Assembly (NCBI RefSeq): GCF_011044495.1
Contig: NZ_CP049143.1
Span: 7,316,001 to 7,380,000 of the forward strand
From: Roseimicrobium sp. ORNL1
GTDB taxonomy: Bacteria; Verrucomicrobiota; Verrucomicrobiia; Verrucomicrobiales; Verrucomicrobiaceae
Length of the DNA stretch: 64,000 nt
Reading direction: 5' to 3'
A program made the position numbers and the translations under genes. The notes under the pieces are model-generated. The model made no database searches, was not told the origin of the DNA, and saw nothing but the letters and a program-made list of their open reading frames with translations. Within the stretch, counting starts at the first letter, position 1. Every line of letters starts with the position of its first letter. Shown piece by piece: positions 34,272-41,230 of the stretch.

Positions 34272-34838
34272 TTGCAAGTCGCACGCCAGCTCTGGCGTGA
34301 GCAGCAGCCCCAATGGGACGGCCATCAACTGGTCTTCTTGGATGAGACAGGACTCAACACCAAAATGAGTCGGCTGTATGGGCGTTCTACTCGTGGACAA
34401 CGCTGCCGCTGTGCGGTGCCCTTCGGCCACTGGCATACGGCGACATTGGTAGTGGCGCTGCGGCATGACCGCCTCTGTGCTCCTTGTGTTCTGGATGGTC
34501 CCATGAATGGACCTGCTTTTCTGGCCTACATCGAGCAGTTCCTGGCTCCGCAACTGGCCGCTGGCGACATGGTGATCTGCGATAACCTGGCCAGCCACAA
34601 AGTCAGTGGAGTGGCGCAGGCCATCGAAGCACGAGGAGCGCGCTTGATTTATCTGCCGGCGTACAGCCCTGACCTCAATCCCATTGAGATGGCCTTTGCC
34701 AAGCTCAAAGCCCACCTGCGCCGCGCAGCCCAACGCACTTTTGAAGGCCTGGAAACAGCCGTCGCACAAGCCCTGGACACTTTCTCACCAGAGCACTGCG
34801 CCAATTTTTTTCGTCATGCCAACTATGCGACAAATTAA
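34272..34838 (+). CDS. IS630 transposase, catalytic frame (orfB)
   Basis: This frame supplies the DDE domain: VFLDETGLNTKMSRLYGRST (first Asp), MVICDNLASHKVSGV (second Asp) and LPAYSPDLNPIEMAFAKLK (the Glu in N-P-I-E). The listed start is the first in-frame TTG, but no Shine-Dalgarno is present and expression is expected by fusion with the upstream frame. Reading continues upstream in this frame through AAEQERPDLQVARQL to the poly-A run. All three acidic residues are present, so the transposase could still be active if frameshifting works. Confidence 0.9.
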   Translation: MQVARQLWREQQPQWDGHQLVFLDETGLNTKMSRLYGRSTRGQRCRCAVPFGHWHTATLVVALRHDRLCAPCVLDGPMNGPAFLAYIEQFLAPQLAAGDMVICDNLASHKVSGVAQAIEARGARLIYLPAYSPDLNPIEMAFAKLKAHLRRAAQRTFEGLETAVAQALDTFSPEHCANFFRHANYATN

Positions 34839-34921
34839 ATAGAAAATGCTCTAGGACTAGGACTGGAGCGGTTTAATTAAGTTACAGTGCAGCCATTTTT
34901 GTCTTGGGACGCGCCACCCCA

Positions 34922-35018
34922 ACCGCGACGAGCGGTCGCAGCCACAGCCACAGCCTGAATCATCCGCCACACGGCAGTAAGTCTTGGTACTACTGTGGCT
35001 GCGACCGCTGGTCGCGGT
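34922..35018. repeat. Inverted repeat with CCGCGACGAGCGGTCGCAGCCACAG arms
   Basis: Arms of about 25 bp (34922-34946 and 34993-35018) are reverse complements with one or two mismatches. The arms contain GCGGTCGCAGCCAC, itself partly palindromic. They lie in the non-coding gap (34860-35586) between the IS element and paralogue 1 of the array. No gene is visible in that gap. Confidence 0.7.
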
Positions 35019-35210
35019 GCGGCAAGTCACCCTGATCCAAGGCCAAGGCTACGCCCACCACCCCTAAACGCTTCGCCGCACCTCATCCCGCCCCGGCAAC
35101 CACCCGAATAGAAAGGCGCTACGCGCAAACGATGTCTCGATTCACGCTGAGGGCAGCGTGAGCCACCTTGGCAAAGCCCCCCTTGTGCGTCTTTTCGCGG
35201 CGAACCCTCA

Positions 35211-35233
35211 AGGAGCGGCTGCTTTAGCTGCCG
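35211..35233. repeat. REP-like hairpin AAGGAGCGGCTGC-TTTA-GCTGCCG
   Basis: GGAG-headed hairpin with one mismatch in the stem; near-identical copies at 35509-35530 and 59897-59918, and a related one at 32110. The neighbouring TTGTGCGTCTTTTCGCGGC motif at 35184-35203 is a diverged copy of the TTGCGTCTCTTTGCGGC repeat. Confidence 0.75.
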
Positions 35234-35261
35234 AAGGTGACCCACCCCACTCACCCGACCA

Positions 35262-35362
35262 TGGTGAATATGGCGAACATGGTGCCATTTCCCTAAACCC
35301 CTCAGCTTCCTTTCGATTCTCAGAACTCTGCGGAATCTCCCCATATTCGCCATGTTCCCCAT
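35262..35362. repeat. Inverted repeat of ATGGCGAACATGG-type arms
   Basis: The left arm (CCATGGTGAATATGGCGAACATGG) and the right arm (CCATATTCGCCATGTTCCCCATG) are imperfect reverse complements separated by about 50 bp. It is part of the repeat-filled gap upstream of the array and shows no coding signal. Confidence 0.55.
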
Positions 35363-35508
35363 GCCAACCCTCTCCAGAGTGATGGAAGTGACAAATGTGA
35401 ATGTGTTCCAAAAAGTCTGTAGGAAAAATTCTATAGGAATACTTTTTAGAACAGGGTCACGATCGTCATTTCCGTCACTGGACCTTGGGAAACGGAACTC
35501 ACCCCCAA

Positions 35509-35583
35509 GGAGCGGCTGCTTTAGCTGCCGTTGGCCGGGAGCTCAAAGGTGCGGAGCCAAGGATCGGGGCACTCCTGTCGCCT
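35509..35583. repeat. REP-like hairpin pair before the first array gene
   Basis: A GGAG-headed GCGGCTGC-TTTA-GCTGCCG hairpin (35509-35530) is followed by a degenerate GGGGCA-CTCC-TGTCGCC hairpin (35562-35583). They lie 3' of paralogue 1's stop codon, in the position of a transcript end. Confidence 0.6.
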
Positions 35584-35586
35584 CAT

Positions 35587-36045
35587 TCATTCCACCCGAT
35601 GCAGCCGCCCCTCCGGAAGGTACCTGCACAACTCCTGCTCCAGCTTCTCCGGCAGCCACAGTTCCATCGAATCCTCCGTGCCCCCGCCCTCCACCACCAC
35701 CTGGAAGTAGCGCCTGCGGGAAGAAACCTTCACTTCCTCCACCCGTCGCACACGCTCCCAAGGCAGCAGAAACGGCGGATGAAAGGGGCGGTAAAGGAAC
35801 CGCATGTGCAGGTACAGGCCTTCCTCGGCGAACACCACCCGAACGACGTTCTTGTACGACGCCATCGTATCGCCAAACCGCGCCGCCGGCGCCTTGTAGG
35901 ACTTCCCCGGTGGACGATGGGCGACCGGATACGCACGGGCAAAGGCCTTCCACCGGGGAGAAACGAGAAACCAAACGACCAGCCAGCCGCTCACAGCAGT
36001 CATGGGGAAACAAAGGTCCCAAGGCAGGTCATCGGTTGCGGGCAT
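35587..36045 (-). CDS. Tandem PH-like membrane protein, paralogue 1 (first of array)
   Basis: From the ATG chosen it is 152 residues: anchor LCFPMTAVSGWLVVWFLVSPRWKAFARAYP, then the PH-like part YKNVVRVVFAEEGLYLHMRFLYRPFHPPFLLPWERVRRVEEVK, RYFQVVVEGGGTEDSMELWLPEKLEQELCRYLPE and a final RLHRVE close to paralogue 2's RLQRVG. The 45-codon upstream extension is Thr/Glu-rich and not shared, so I excluded it. It is the first gene of the array in transcription order. It is separated from paralogue 2 by 2.2 kb of repeats and the IS630 element, which probably uncouples it from the other copies. Confidence 0.75.
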   Translation of the reverse strand: MPATDDLPWDLCFPMTAVSGWLVVWFLVSPRWKAFARAYPVAHRPPGKSYKAPAARFGDTMASYKNVVRVVFAEEGLYLHMRFLYRPFHPPFLLPWERVRRVEEVKVSSRRRYFQVVVEGGGTEDSMELWLPEKLEQELCRYLPEGRLHRVE

Positions 36046-36265
36046 GGCCCATCCATACCGGCCTCGTCCGAACAAGCCAAGAGGACAATCTCGAGGGGTG
36101 GTGTCCCAAAGCCACAGAAAGGAACGTGCGGATGAATCGGCATCGACAATCTCGCCCTCGGTGGCCGTGATGGATTCCATTCAATTCCTACAGCCGGGTG
36201 GCGAATTCACCCTTCGCTGTTGATGCGCTGCCCCGCACATCATAACCTGTGGTCGTCTCCCATCC

Positions 36266-37171
36266 GTGAACACGCCGGAAAGAACCACTGCCGCTGCTTT
36301 CCCTCGCTATTCCACAGGCGAAGTCATCGCCGATAGTGCTGCACTCCACTGGCCCGGACTCTATGCACGGCGCTACCGGCACCAACGCGTAGTCGACCGC
36401 TTCCTCGTGCCCGCCACTCCCGAGCCATTGATTTCCTGTGCCCTGTCTGGCTCGGCGGAATTCCGTGAGCGCGAACTCGGCGAAAACTGGGTCACTCGGC
36501 ACATCGGCAAGGGACACATTTTCATCACGCGTGCGAAGGCACCCTATGAGGTCCGCTTCAAATCTCCCGCCGGAGAAGAGTTGGAGGTGATCCAAGTGCA
36601 CGTCGCCGTGGAACCTTTTCTCACCGCGCTGGAAGCTGCCCATCCCGGCAAAACCACCGAAGTAGAAGTCGTCGACTTTTCCGGCCATGACGAGGCACTT
36701 TTCCATCTGTGCTTTGCGTGCGCGGAAATGCTCGCCGCAAAAACACCGGGAAACTCTAGGCACATCAGTGATCTCACAAACCTGCTCGCCTCCTACCTGG
36801 TCGAGAAATACACCAATGCGGCACCGGAGAAAACGGACTTCCGCGGGGGACTGCCCATCAGACAACTGCGCAAGATTGAAGGCTATATCGGCGAACACCT
36901 CGCTGAAGAAATCTCCGTCGAGACACTGGCCAGCCTCACCGGTCTCAGTGTGTTTCACTTCTCACGCGAATTTAAACACGCTACCGGGATGACGCCCTTG
37001 CAGTTCGTGACGCGAGAGCGCATCACCCGCGCGGAAATGCTTCTCCGCGAGACATCGCTAAGCATCATCGATATTGGAATGGAGACCGGCTATACGAATC
37101 CAAGCTATTTCAGCAAGGTGTTCGCACGTGTCGCAGGCGTGACACCCAGCGTCTTCCGAAATTCGCTCTGA
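36266..37171 (+). CDS. AraC-family transcriptional regulator
   Basis: The 301-residue protein has an N-terminal sensor part without a recognisable ligand family (cupin-like strands such as GKGHIFITRAKAPYEVRF). The C-terminal AraC DNA-binding domain (about 200-301) has two helix-turn-helix units: ISVETLASLTGLSVFHFSREFKHATGMTPLQFVTRERITRAEMLL and then SIIDIGMETGYTNPSYFSKVFARVAGVTPSVFR, the AraC signature. It probably regulates the genes that follow on the same strand. The start is GTG; no strong ribosome-binding site precedes it. Confidence 0.92.
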   Translation: MNTPERTTAAAFPRYSTGEVIADSAALHWPGLYARRYRHQRVVDRFLVPATPEPLISCALSGSAEFRERELGENWVTRHIGKGHIFITRAKAPYEVRFKSPAGEELEVIQVHVAVEPFLTALEAAHPGKTTEVEVVDFSGHDEALFHLCFACAEMLAAKTPGNSRHISDLTNLLASYLVEKYTNAAPEKTDFRGGLPIRQLRKIEGYIGEHLAEEISVETLASLTGLSVFHFSREFKHATGMTPLQFVTRERITRAEMLLRETSLSIIDIGMETGYTNPSYFSKVFARVAGVTPSVFRNSL

Positions 37172-37296
37172 GATCGCTGTGTTCATTTGCAGCAAGATCG
37201 TGTCAGGCGGAGCAGGATCACGCGAGCAGCGGCCGCCGCCTGTGGGATGATTCTCTCGCAACCTGACATCACATCAGGCGAACGAGAACCACCCAA

Positions 37297-38058
37297 ATGA
37301 ACATATCCTTTCAAAACAAAGTTGCGCTCGTCACAGGTGCGGGCTCAGGAATGGGGCTGGCAACCGCAAGGGCATTTGCAGAAGCAGGCGCATCCGTTGC
37401 GCTTGCGGACCTGGATGAGGGTGCGGTGCGCTCCGCGGCAGCAGCGCTTCGCGCTTCCGGTCATGATGCCATCAGCGTCCGCTGCAACGTCGCCGATGAA
37501 TCCGAGGTGGCAGCGATGATTGAGCAAACGGTGTCCAAGTTTGGGCGCCTTGATGCCGCTTTCAACAACGCCGGCATCCAGTCACCGGCCCTCGAAACAG
37601 CCGACGTTAACAACGATGAGTTCGACCGCGTGCATGCGGTCAACTTGCGCGGCGTGTGGAACTGCATGAAGCATGAACTGCTCCATATGCGCGCACAGGG
37701 CAGTGGCGCGATTGTCAACAATTCCTCCATCGGTGGTCTCATCGGACTTCCGGGTCGCGCGGCCTATCATTCTACCAAACACGGTGTGTTGGGCCTCACC
37801 AAGAGCGCCGCCCTGGAGTACGCCTCCCGTGGCATATGCATCAACGCGATCTGTCCCGGGACCATTGATACGCCCATGGTGAAGGAGATGCTCGCCAAGG
37901 AGCCGGATGCCATGAAGGAAATCCTGAGGAGCCAGCCGATTGGGCGCTTGGGTCGGGTGGAGGAAATCGCCTCCGCAGTTCTCTGGCTTTGCAGCCCTGG
38001 CGCGGGTTTCGTGATTGGCCATGCGCTGGTGATTGATGGCGGATACACCGCACAGTGA
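37297..38058 (+). CDS. Short-chain dehydrogenase/reductase, classical type
   Basis: The 253-residue enzyme has TGAGSGMG (Rossmann nucleotide loop, residues 13-20), D-L-D after the second strand (favouring NAD over NADP), the structural NNAG, the catalytic Ser in NNSSIGGL and YHSTKHG (Y-x-x-x-K). It ends in the C-terminal IDGGYTA of classical SDRs. Substrate unknown; cytosolic. It begins 126 bp after the AraC gene and is followed by three genes spaced 16-30 bp apart, so it probably heads an AraC-regulated operon. Confidence 0.93.
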   Translation: MNISFQNKVALVTGAGSGMGLATARAFAEAGASVALADLDEGAVRSAAAALRASGHDAISVRCNVADESEVAAMIEQTVSKFGRLDAAFNNAGIQSPALETADVNNDEFDRVHAVNLRGVWNCMKHELLHMRAQGSGAIVNNSSIGGLIGLPGRAAYHSTKHGVLGLTKSAALEYASRGICINAICPGTIDTPMVKEMLAKEPDAMKEILRSQPIGRLGRVEEIASAVLWLCSPGAGFVIGHALVIDGGYTAQ

Positions 38059-38087
38059 GACACTAAAACATCCAAAGGAGACTCGCG

Positions 38088-38543
38088 ATGAAAGGACATA
38101 TCCTGCTGACCAGCATGCTGGCGATGACACTCGTTCACCCTGCCGCTGGAGCTGACAAAAAGCCCCCAACTGATGGAAAGCCCATGAAGATTGCCCTCAA
38201 GGTGAATGACAGGTCATTCGAAGCCACGCTGCTCAACAACCAGACCGCACGCAACTTCGCATCTCTGCTTCCGCTGACGCTCACGATGAATGACCTCTTC
38301 AGCAGGGAAAAATTCGCACACCTGCCACGCGCCATTTCCACCGGGGGAGAACGCACCTTCACCTACAGCGTCGGCGATATCGCCTACTGGTCACCCGGTG
38401 GGGACGTAGCTTTGTTCTATCGGCACGACGGTCAGGAGATTCCCAAGCCTGGATTGATTCTCATTGGGAGAATGGATGTGAGCGCGGATGCCTTTAAAGG
38501 CCCGGGCTCGGTGCAAGTGCGGATTGAGGCGGTGAACAAGTAG
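38088..38543 (+). CDS. Secreted cyclophilin-like fold protein
   Basis: A strong Shine-Dalgarno (AAAGGAG about 7 bp before the ATG) precedes this 151-residue protein. It has a signal peptide (MKGHILLTSMLAMTLVHPAAGA) and the bacterial cyclophilin-like pattern: strand MKIALKVNDRSFEATL, then NQTARNFASLLPLTLTMND, YSVGDIAYWSPGGDVALFY and a closing IGRMDV strand. Proteins of this family commonly accompany alcohol dehydrogenase or SDR genes under AraC control. The fold lacks peptidyl-prolyl isomerase catalytic residues, so I suppose a small-molecule-binding role in the periplasm. Confidence 0.85.
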   Translation: MKGHILLTSMLAMTLVHPAAGADKKPPTDGKPMKIALKVNDRSFEATLLNNQTARNFASLLPLTLTMNDLFSREKFAHLPRAISTGGERTFTYSVGDIAYWSPGGDVALFYRHDGQEIPKPGLILIGRMDVSADAFKGPGSVQVRIEAVNK

Positions 38544-38559
38544 AAGAAACCCAACCAAC

Positions 38560-39735
38560 ATGGAGACCATGAACCACACAACAAAAACAAGAAGGAGATT
38601 CATCCAGATGTCCACCGCCCTCGGTGGTGGAGCACTGCTCACCGGAGTTCCGCAACTTTTTTCACAACAGATGAAACAGAAGAACGTGTTATCAAAAGGT
38701 TATGCCGGCAAGGATACATCAGGACTGCTGACCTCATGGTCCTTCGAGCGAAGACCTGTCGGCGATGATGATGTCCTGATTGACATCAAGTATTGCGGCA
38801 TCTGCCACTCCGATATTCACCAGATCAAAGGGGACTGGGGTCCGCAAAAGTATCCTCAGGTACCTGGACACGAGATCGCTGGAGTCGTCGCAGCCGTGGG
38901 CGAGAATGTCACCCGATTCAAAGTTGGAGACCAGGCGGGCGTTGGCTGCATGGTGGACAGTTGCGGCACCTGCGAAAGCTGCAAGCACGGTGAAGAGCAG
39001 CATTGCGACAAGGAGAGCACCGTCTTCACCTACGGTTATCCGGAAGCGACGTCTCCCACGGGCATCAGCCAGGGTGGCTATGCCACCAACATCGTGGTGA
39101 AGGAACGCTTCGCAATAAAGATACCGAACAGCATCCGCCTGCAGGACGCTGCTCCTCTCCTCTGCGCTGGAATCACCACCTATTCACCGCTGATGAAGTC
39201 CTCCATCAAAAGGGGCGACAAGGTCGGTGTCGCTGGCATCGGCGGCCTCGGGCATCTCGCCGTCAAGCTGGCAGTCGCCAAAGGCGCAGATGTTTATGCA
39301 TTCACCACTTCGCCCGATAAGGTGAAGGACATCCTGTCCTTCGGAGCCAAGGAAGCGATCGTAGTAACGGATACCAGCGTACTCAAACCGCACTACAAGT
39401 CCCTGGACTACATGGTTTCCACCATTCCGGTGAACTTCGACGTGGCTGCTTACGCCTCGCTGGTGAAACCCTACGGCAATTTCATTCAGGTGGGCATGCC
39501 AGCGAAGGGAGAGGTGACGATCAATAACTTCGCCTTCAACAGGAACCGGGTGCGCTACAGCACCTCGCTTATCGGCGGCATTCCGCAGACACAGGAGGTG
39601 CTCGACTTCTGTGCGGAGCAGAAACTGTATCCGCAGATTCAAATCATCTCGTCTGCAGAAATCAACGGCGCCTGGACCAAGGTGCTCAACAAAGAGGCCC
39701 GGTACCGGTACGTCATCGATACCTCGACGATCTGA
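38560..39735 (+). CDS. Tat-exported zinc alcohol dehydrogenase (YahK type)
   Basis: The 391-residue protein is a zinc ADH with the same plan as the one at 23138-24184: catalytic GICHSDIHQ and GHEIAGVV, structural-zinc Cys lobe (MVDSCGTCESCKHGEEQHC), Rossmann GIGGLGHLAVK, and the QTQEVLDFCAEQ end. A twin-arginine signal (TKTRRRFIQMSTALGGGALLTG) precedes it, which is unusual because the periplasm lacks free NAD(P). Possible solutions are a tightly bound cofactor exported with the folded protein or a non-redox role. The ATG chosen is the outer one; an inner ATG three codons later keeps the signal intact. Confidence 0.9.
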   Translation: METMNHTTKTRRRFIQMSTALGGGALLTGVPQLFSQQMKQKNVLSKGYAGKDTSGLLTSWSFERRPVGDDDVLIDIKYCGICHSDIHQIKGDWGPQKYPQVPGHEIAGVVAAVGENVTRFKVGDQAGVGCMVDSCGTCESCKHGEEQHCDKESTVFTYGYPEATSPTGISQGGYATNIVVKERFAIKIPNSIRLQDAAPLLCAGITTYSPLMKSSIKRGDKVGVAGIGGLGHLAVKLAVAKGADVYAFTTSPDKVKDILSFGAKEAIVVTDTSVLKPHYKSLDYMVSTIPVNFDVAAYASLVKPYGNFIQVGMPAKGEVTINNFAFNRNRVRYSTSLIGGIPQTQEVLDFCAEQKLYPQIQIISSAEINGAWTKVLNKEARYRYVIDTSTI

Positions 39736-39759
39736 CGAGGACACCGCAACTGCAATGCC

Positions 39760-40275
39760 ATGCGATACTCACGTCGCGCAGTTCTGAAAATTTCCGGCGC
39801 TACCGTTCTGGCGGCAGGGTCCGGCCTCCCATCTGCAACTACGCTTTTAGAAGCCATCACACGCCAAAAGGAGTCCACTATGAATATTAAACGAATTGGC
39901 TCACAACCCTCCGCCAAAGGTCCCTCGGACTGGTTTACCGGTACCGTGCGCATTGACCCTCTGTTCCAAGCACCCGCCCCCGCTCGCGCTGCCGGTGCCA
40001 GTGTCACCTTCGAGCCGGGAGCCCGCACCGCCTGGCACACCCATCCACTGGGACAAACGCTCATTGTCACCGCAGGCTGTGGCCGCGCACAATGCGAAGG
40101 TGGCCCCATTGCGGAAATCCGCCCCGGTGATGTGGTGTGGTTCCCGCCCGGAGTGAAGCACTGGCACGGGGCTACACCCACCACCGCCATGACCCACATC
40201 GCGATTCAGGAAGCGCTCGATGGTAAGGTGGTCGACTGGATGGAACAGGTGAGCGACGCTCAATACGAAAAATAG
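39760..40275 (+). CDS. Cupin-domain protein with possible Tat-type leader
   Basis: The protein is 171 residues from the first ATG. It begins with a twin-arginine-like leader ([20 protein letters not shown]). The cupin core starts with [11 protein letters not shown], contains [20 protein letters not shown] (H-x-H metal ligands at G-x-x-x-x-W-H-T-H) and the second motif [25 protein letters not shown] second start at 39880 has AGGAG spaced six bases before the ATG, a better ribosome-binding site than the first, giving a 131-residue leaderless form. Both forms may be made. It closes the AraC-led cluster. Confidence 0.85.
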   Translation: MRYSRRAVLKISGATVLAAGSGLPSATTLLEAITRQKESTMNIKRIGSQPSAKGPSDWFTGTVRIDPLFQAPAPARAAGASVTFEPGARTAWHTHPLGQTLIVTAGCGRAQCEGGPIAEIRPGDVVWFPPGVKHWHGATPTTAMTHIAIQEALDGKVVDWMEQVSDAQYEK

Positions 40276-40348
40276 GGAGCACGTACCTACTTCGTTCCCA
40301 AGTTTTTGTGAGAAGCTGCCTCGCACAATTTCAAATTCCCGCTTGCAT

Positions 40349-40364
40349 TTGACTAAACAGTCAA
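40349..40364. promoter_or_regulatory. TetR operator-like palindrome before the TetR gene
   Basis: The palindrome TTGACT-AAAC-AGTCAA ends 13 bp before the TetR ATG. A related half-palindrome is found before the RND adaptor gene at 41190-41207, both containing AGTCAACTA. I infer autoregulation; there is no experimental basis. Confidence 0.6.
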
Positions 40365-40377
40365 CTATCATCCACCC

Positions 40378-41106
40378 ATGGGCAGAACCAGCGATGCCAA
40401 AGAACGCCTCCTCGAGGCGGCGCTGGATCTTATCTGGGAGCGCAGTTACGGGGTCGTGACCATCGACAACATCTGCGAGGCGGCCAAGGTGAAGAAGGGG
40501 AGCTTTTATTACTTCTTCAGTTCCAAGGCCGAACTGGCCGTGGCCACCCTGAACAACCACTGGGCGAACTATGGCCGGGCGAAGTGGGACGAAATGTTCT
40601 CCCCCAGCCTGCCGCCGCTGGTGCGCATCCGCACCTTCATGCAGTCCGTGCATGACAGCCAGGAGGAGATTCGCGCTGAGTACGGCCGCGTGCTCGGGTG
40701 CCCGTGCTTTTGCCTTGGGACTGAGCTGGCTCACGACGATGAAGCCTTGCGTAGTGTGGCCCAGGACATCCTTGCCAAGCAGCTCCGCTACTTCGAGTCA
40801 GCCATCCGCGATGCCCAGGCAGAAGGCGTGGTGAACCCCGGCGATGCCAGCATGAAGGCGCGCTGCCTCTTCGCCCTGTTCGAGGGGTCCCTCGCGCAGG
40901 CCCGCATCCAGGATGACCTGGAGATTCTCCGCACGCTGCCGGATACCGCCATGGACTTGCTGGGCGTAGCCCCGGCGAACATCCCCGCCTGCCTTCCCAA
41001 GGTCTCCTGCGCGGCGGCGGCTGCAACTTCCCCGGCATCCGCCCCCGCGGGGTCGCCCGTATCTGCCCCTGATATTGCGGCAACTCCCTCCCTGGCGACG
41101 GCCTAG
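40378..41106 (+). CDS. TetR/AcrR-family transcriptional regulator
   Basis: The 242-residue protein has an N-terminal TetR helix-turn-helix (KERLLEAALDLIWERSYGVVTIDNICEAAKVKKGSFYYFFSSKAELA, residues 7-55). The ligand-binding helical domain continues to about 200, including CPCFCLGTELAHDDEALRSVAQDIL. The last 45 residues are Ala/Pro/Ser-rich and probably disordered, longer than usual for the family. It precedes an RND pump in the same direction and is the obvious regulator of that pump; the matching operator-like sequences support this. It probably responds to a toxic hydrophobic compound. Confidence 0.93.
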   Translation: MGRTSDAKERLLEAALDLIWERSYGVVTIDNICEAAKVKKGSFYYFFSSKAELAVATLNNHWANYGRAKWDEMFSPSLPPLVRIRTFMQSVHDSQEEIRAEYGRVLGCPCFCLGTELAHDDEALRSVAQDILAKQLRYFESAIRDAQAEGVVNPGDASMKARCLFALFEGSLAQARIQDDLEILRTLPDTAMDLLGVAPANIPACLPKVSCAAAAATSPASAPAGSPVSAPDIAATPSLATA

Positions 41107-41189
41107 CTGGCTGAGCCATCCCGGGGCTCCCTGCCCCACCGTATCCCGTTCGTTTCCAACGCTTCCTGCCCCTTTTTTCGCGCGATTTT

Positions 41190-41207
41190 GTTTACCATCT
41201 AGTCAAC
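41190..41207. promoter_or_regulatory. TetR operator-like palindrome before the RND genes
   Basis: GTTTACCATCTAGTCAAC is an imperfect inverted repeat (GTT(T/G)AC on one arm, GTCAAC on the other), 24 bp before the adaptor ATG. Its AGTCAACTA right half is the same as in the operator before the TetR gene, so one repressor could bind both. Confidence 0.55.
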
Positions 41208-41230
41208 TACTAAAGACCTGATTGAATCCC

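Larger units (their letters stand above)
33843..34851 (+). mobile_element. IS630-family insertion sequence, about 1.0 kb
   Basis: The terminal inverted repeats GAGCGTTTTCTATTTAATTT and its mirror AAATTAAATAGAAAATGCTC differ at one position, and both continue into GTCGCA/TGCGAC inside. The element is flanked by a TA on each side (33841-33842 and 34852-34853), the target duplication of IS630/Tc1 elements. It entered a GGACTAGGACTAGG stretch, leaving GGAC-TA and TA-GGACTAGGACTGG on the two sides. It carries two overlapping-phase reading frames that together form one transposase. It separates paralogues 1 and 2 of the PH-like array. Confidence 0.9.
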
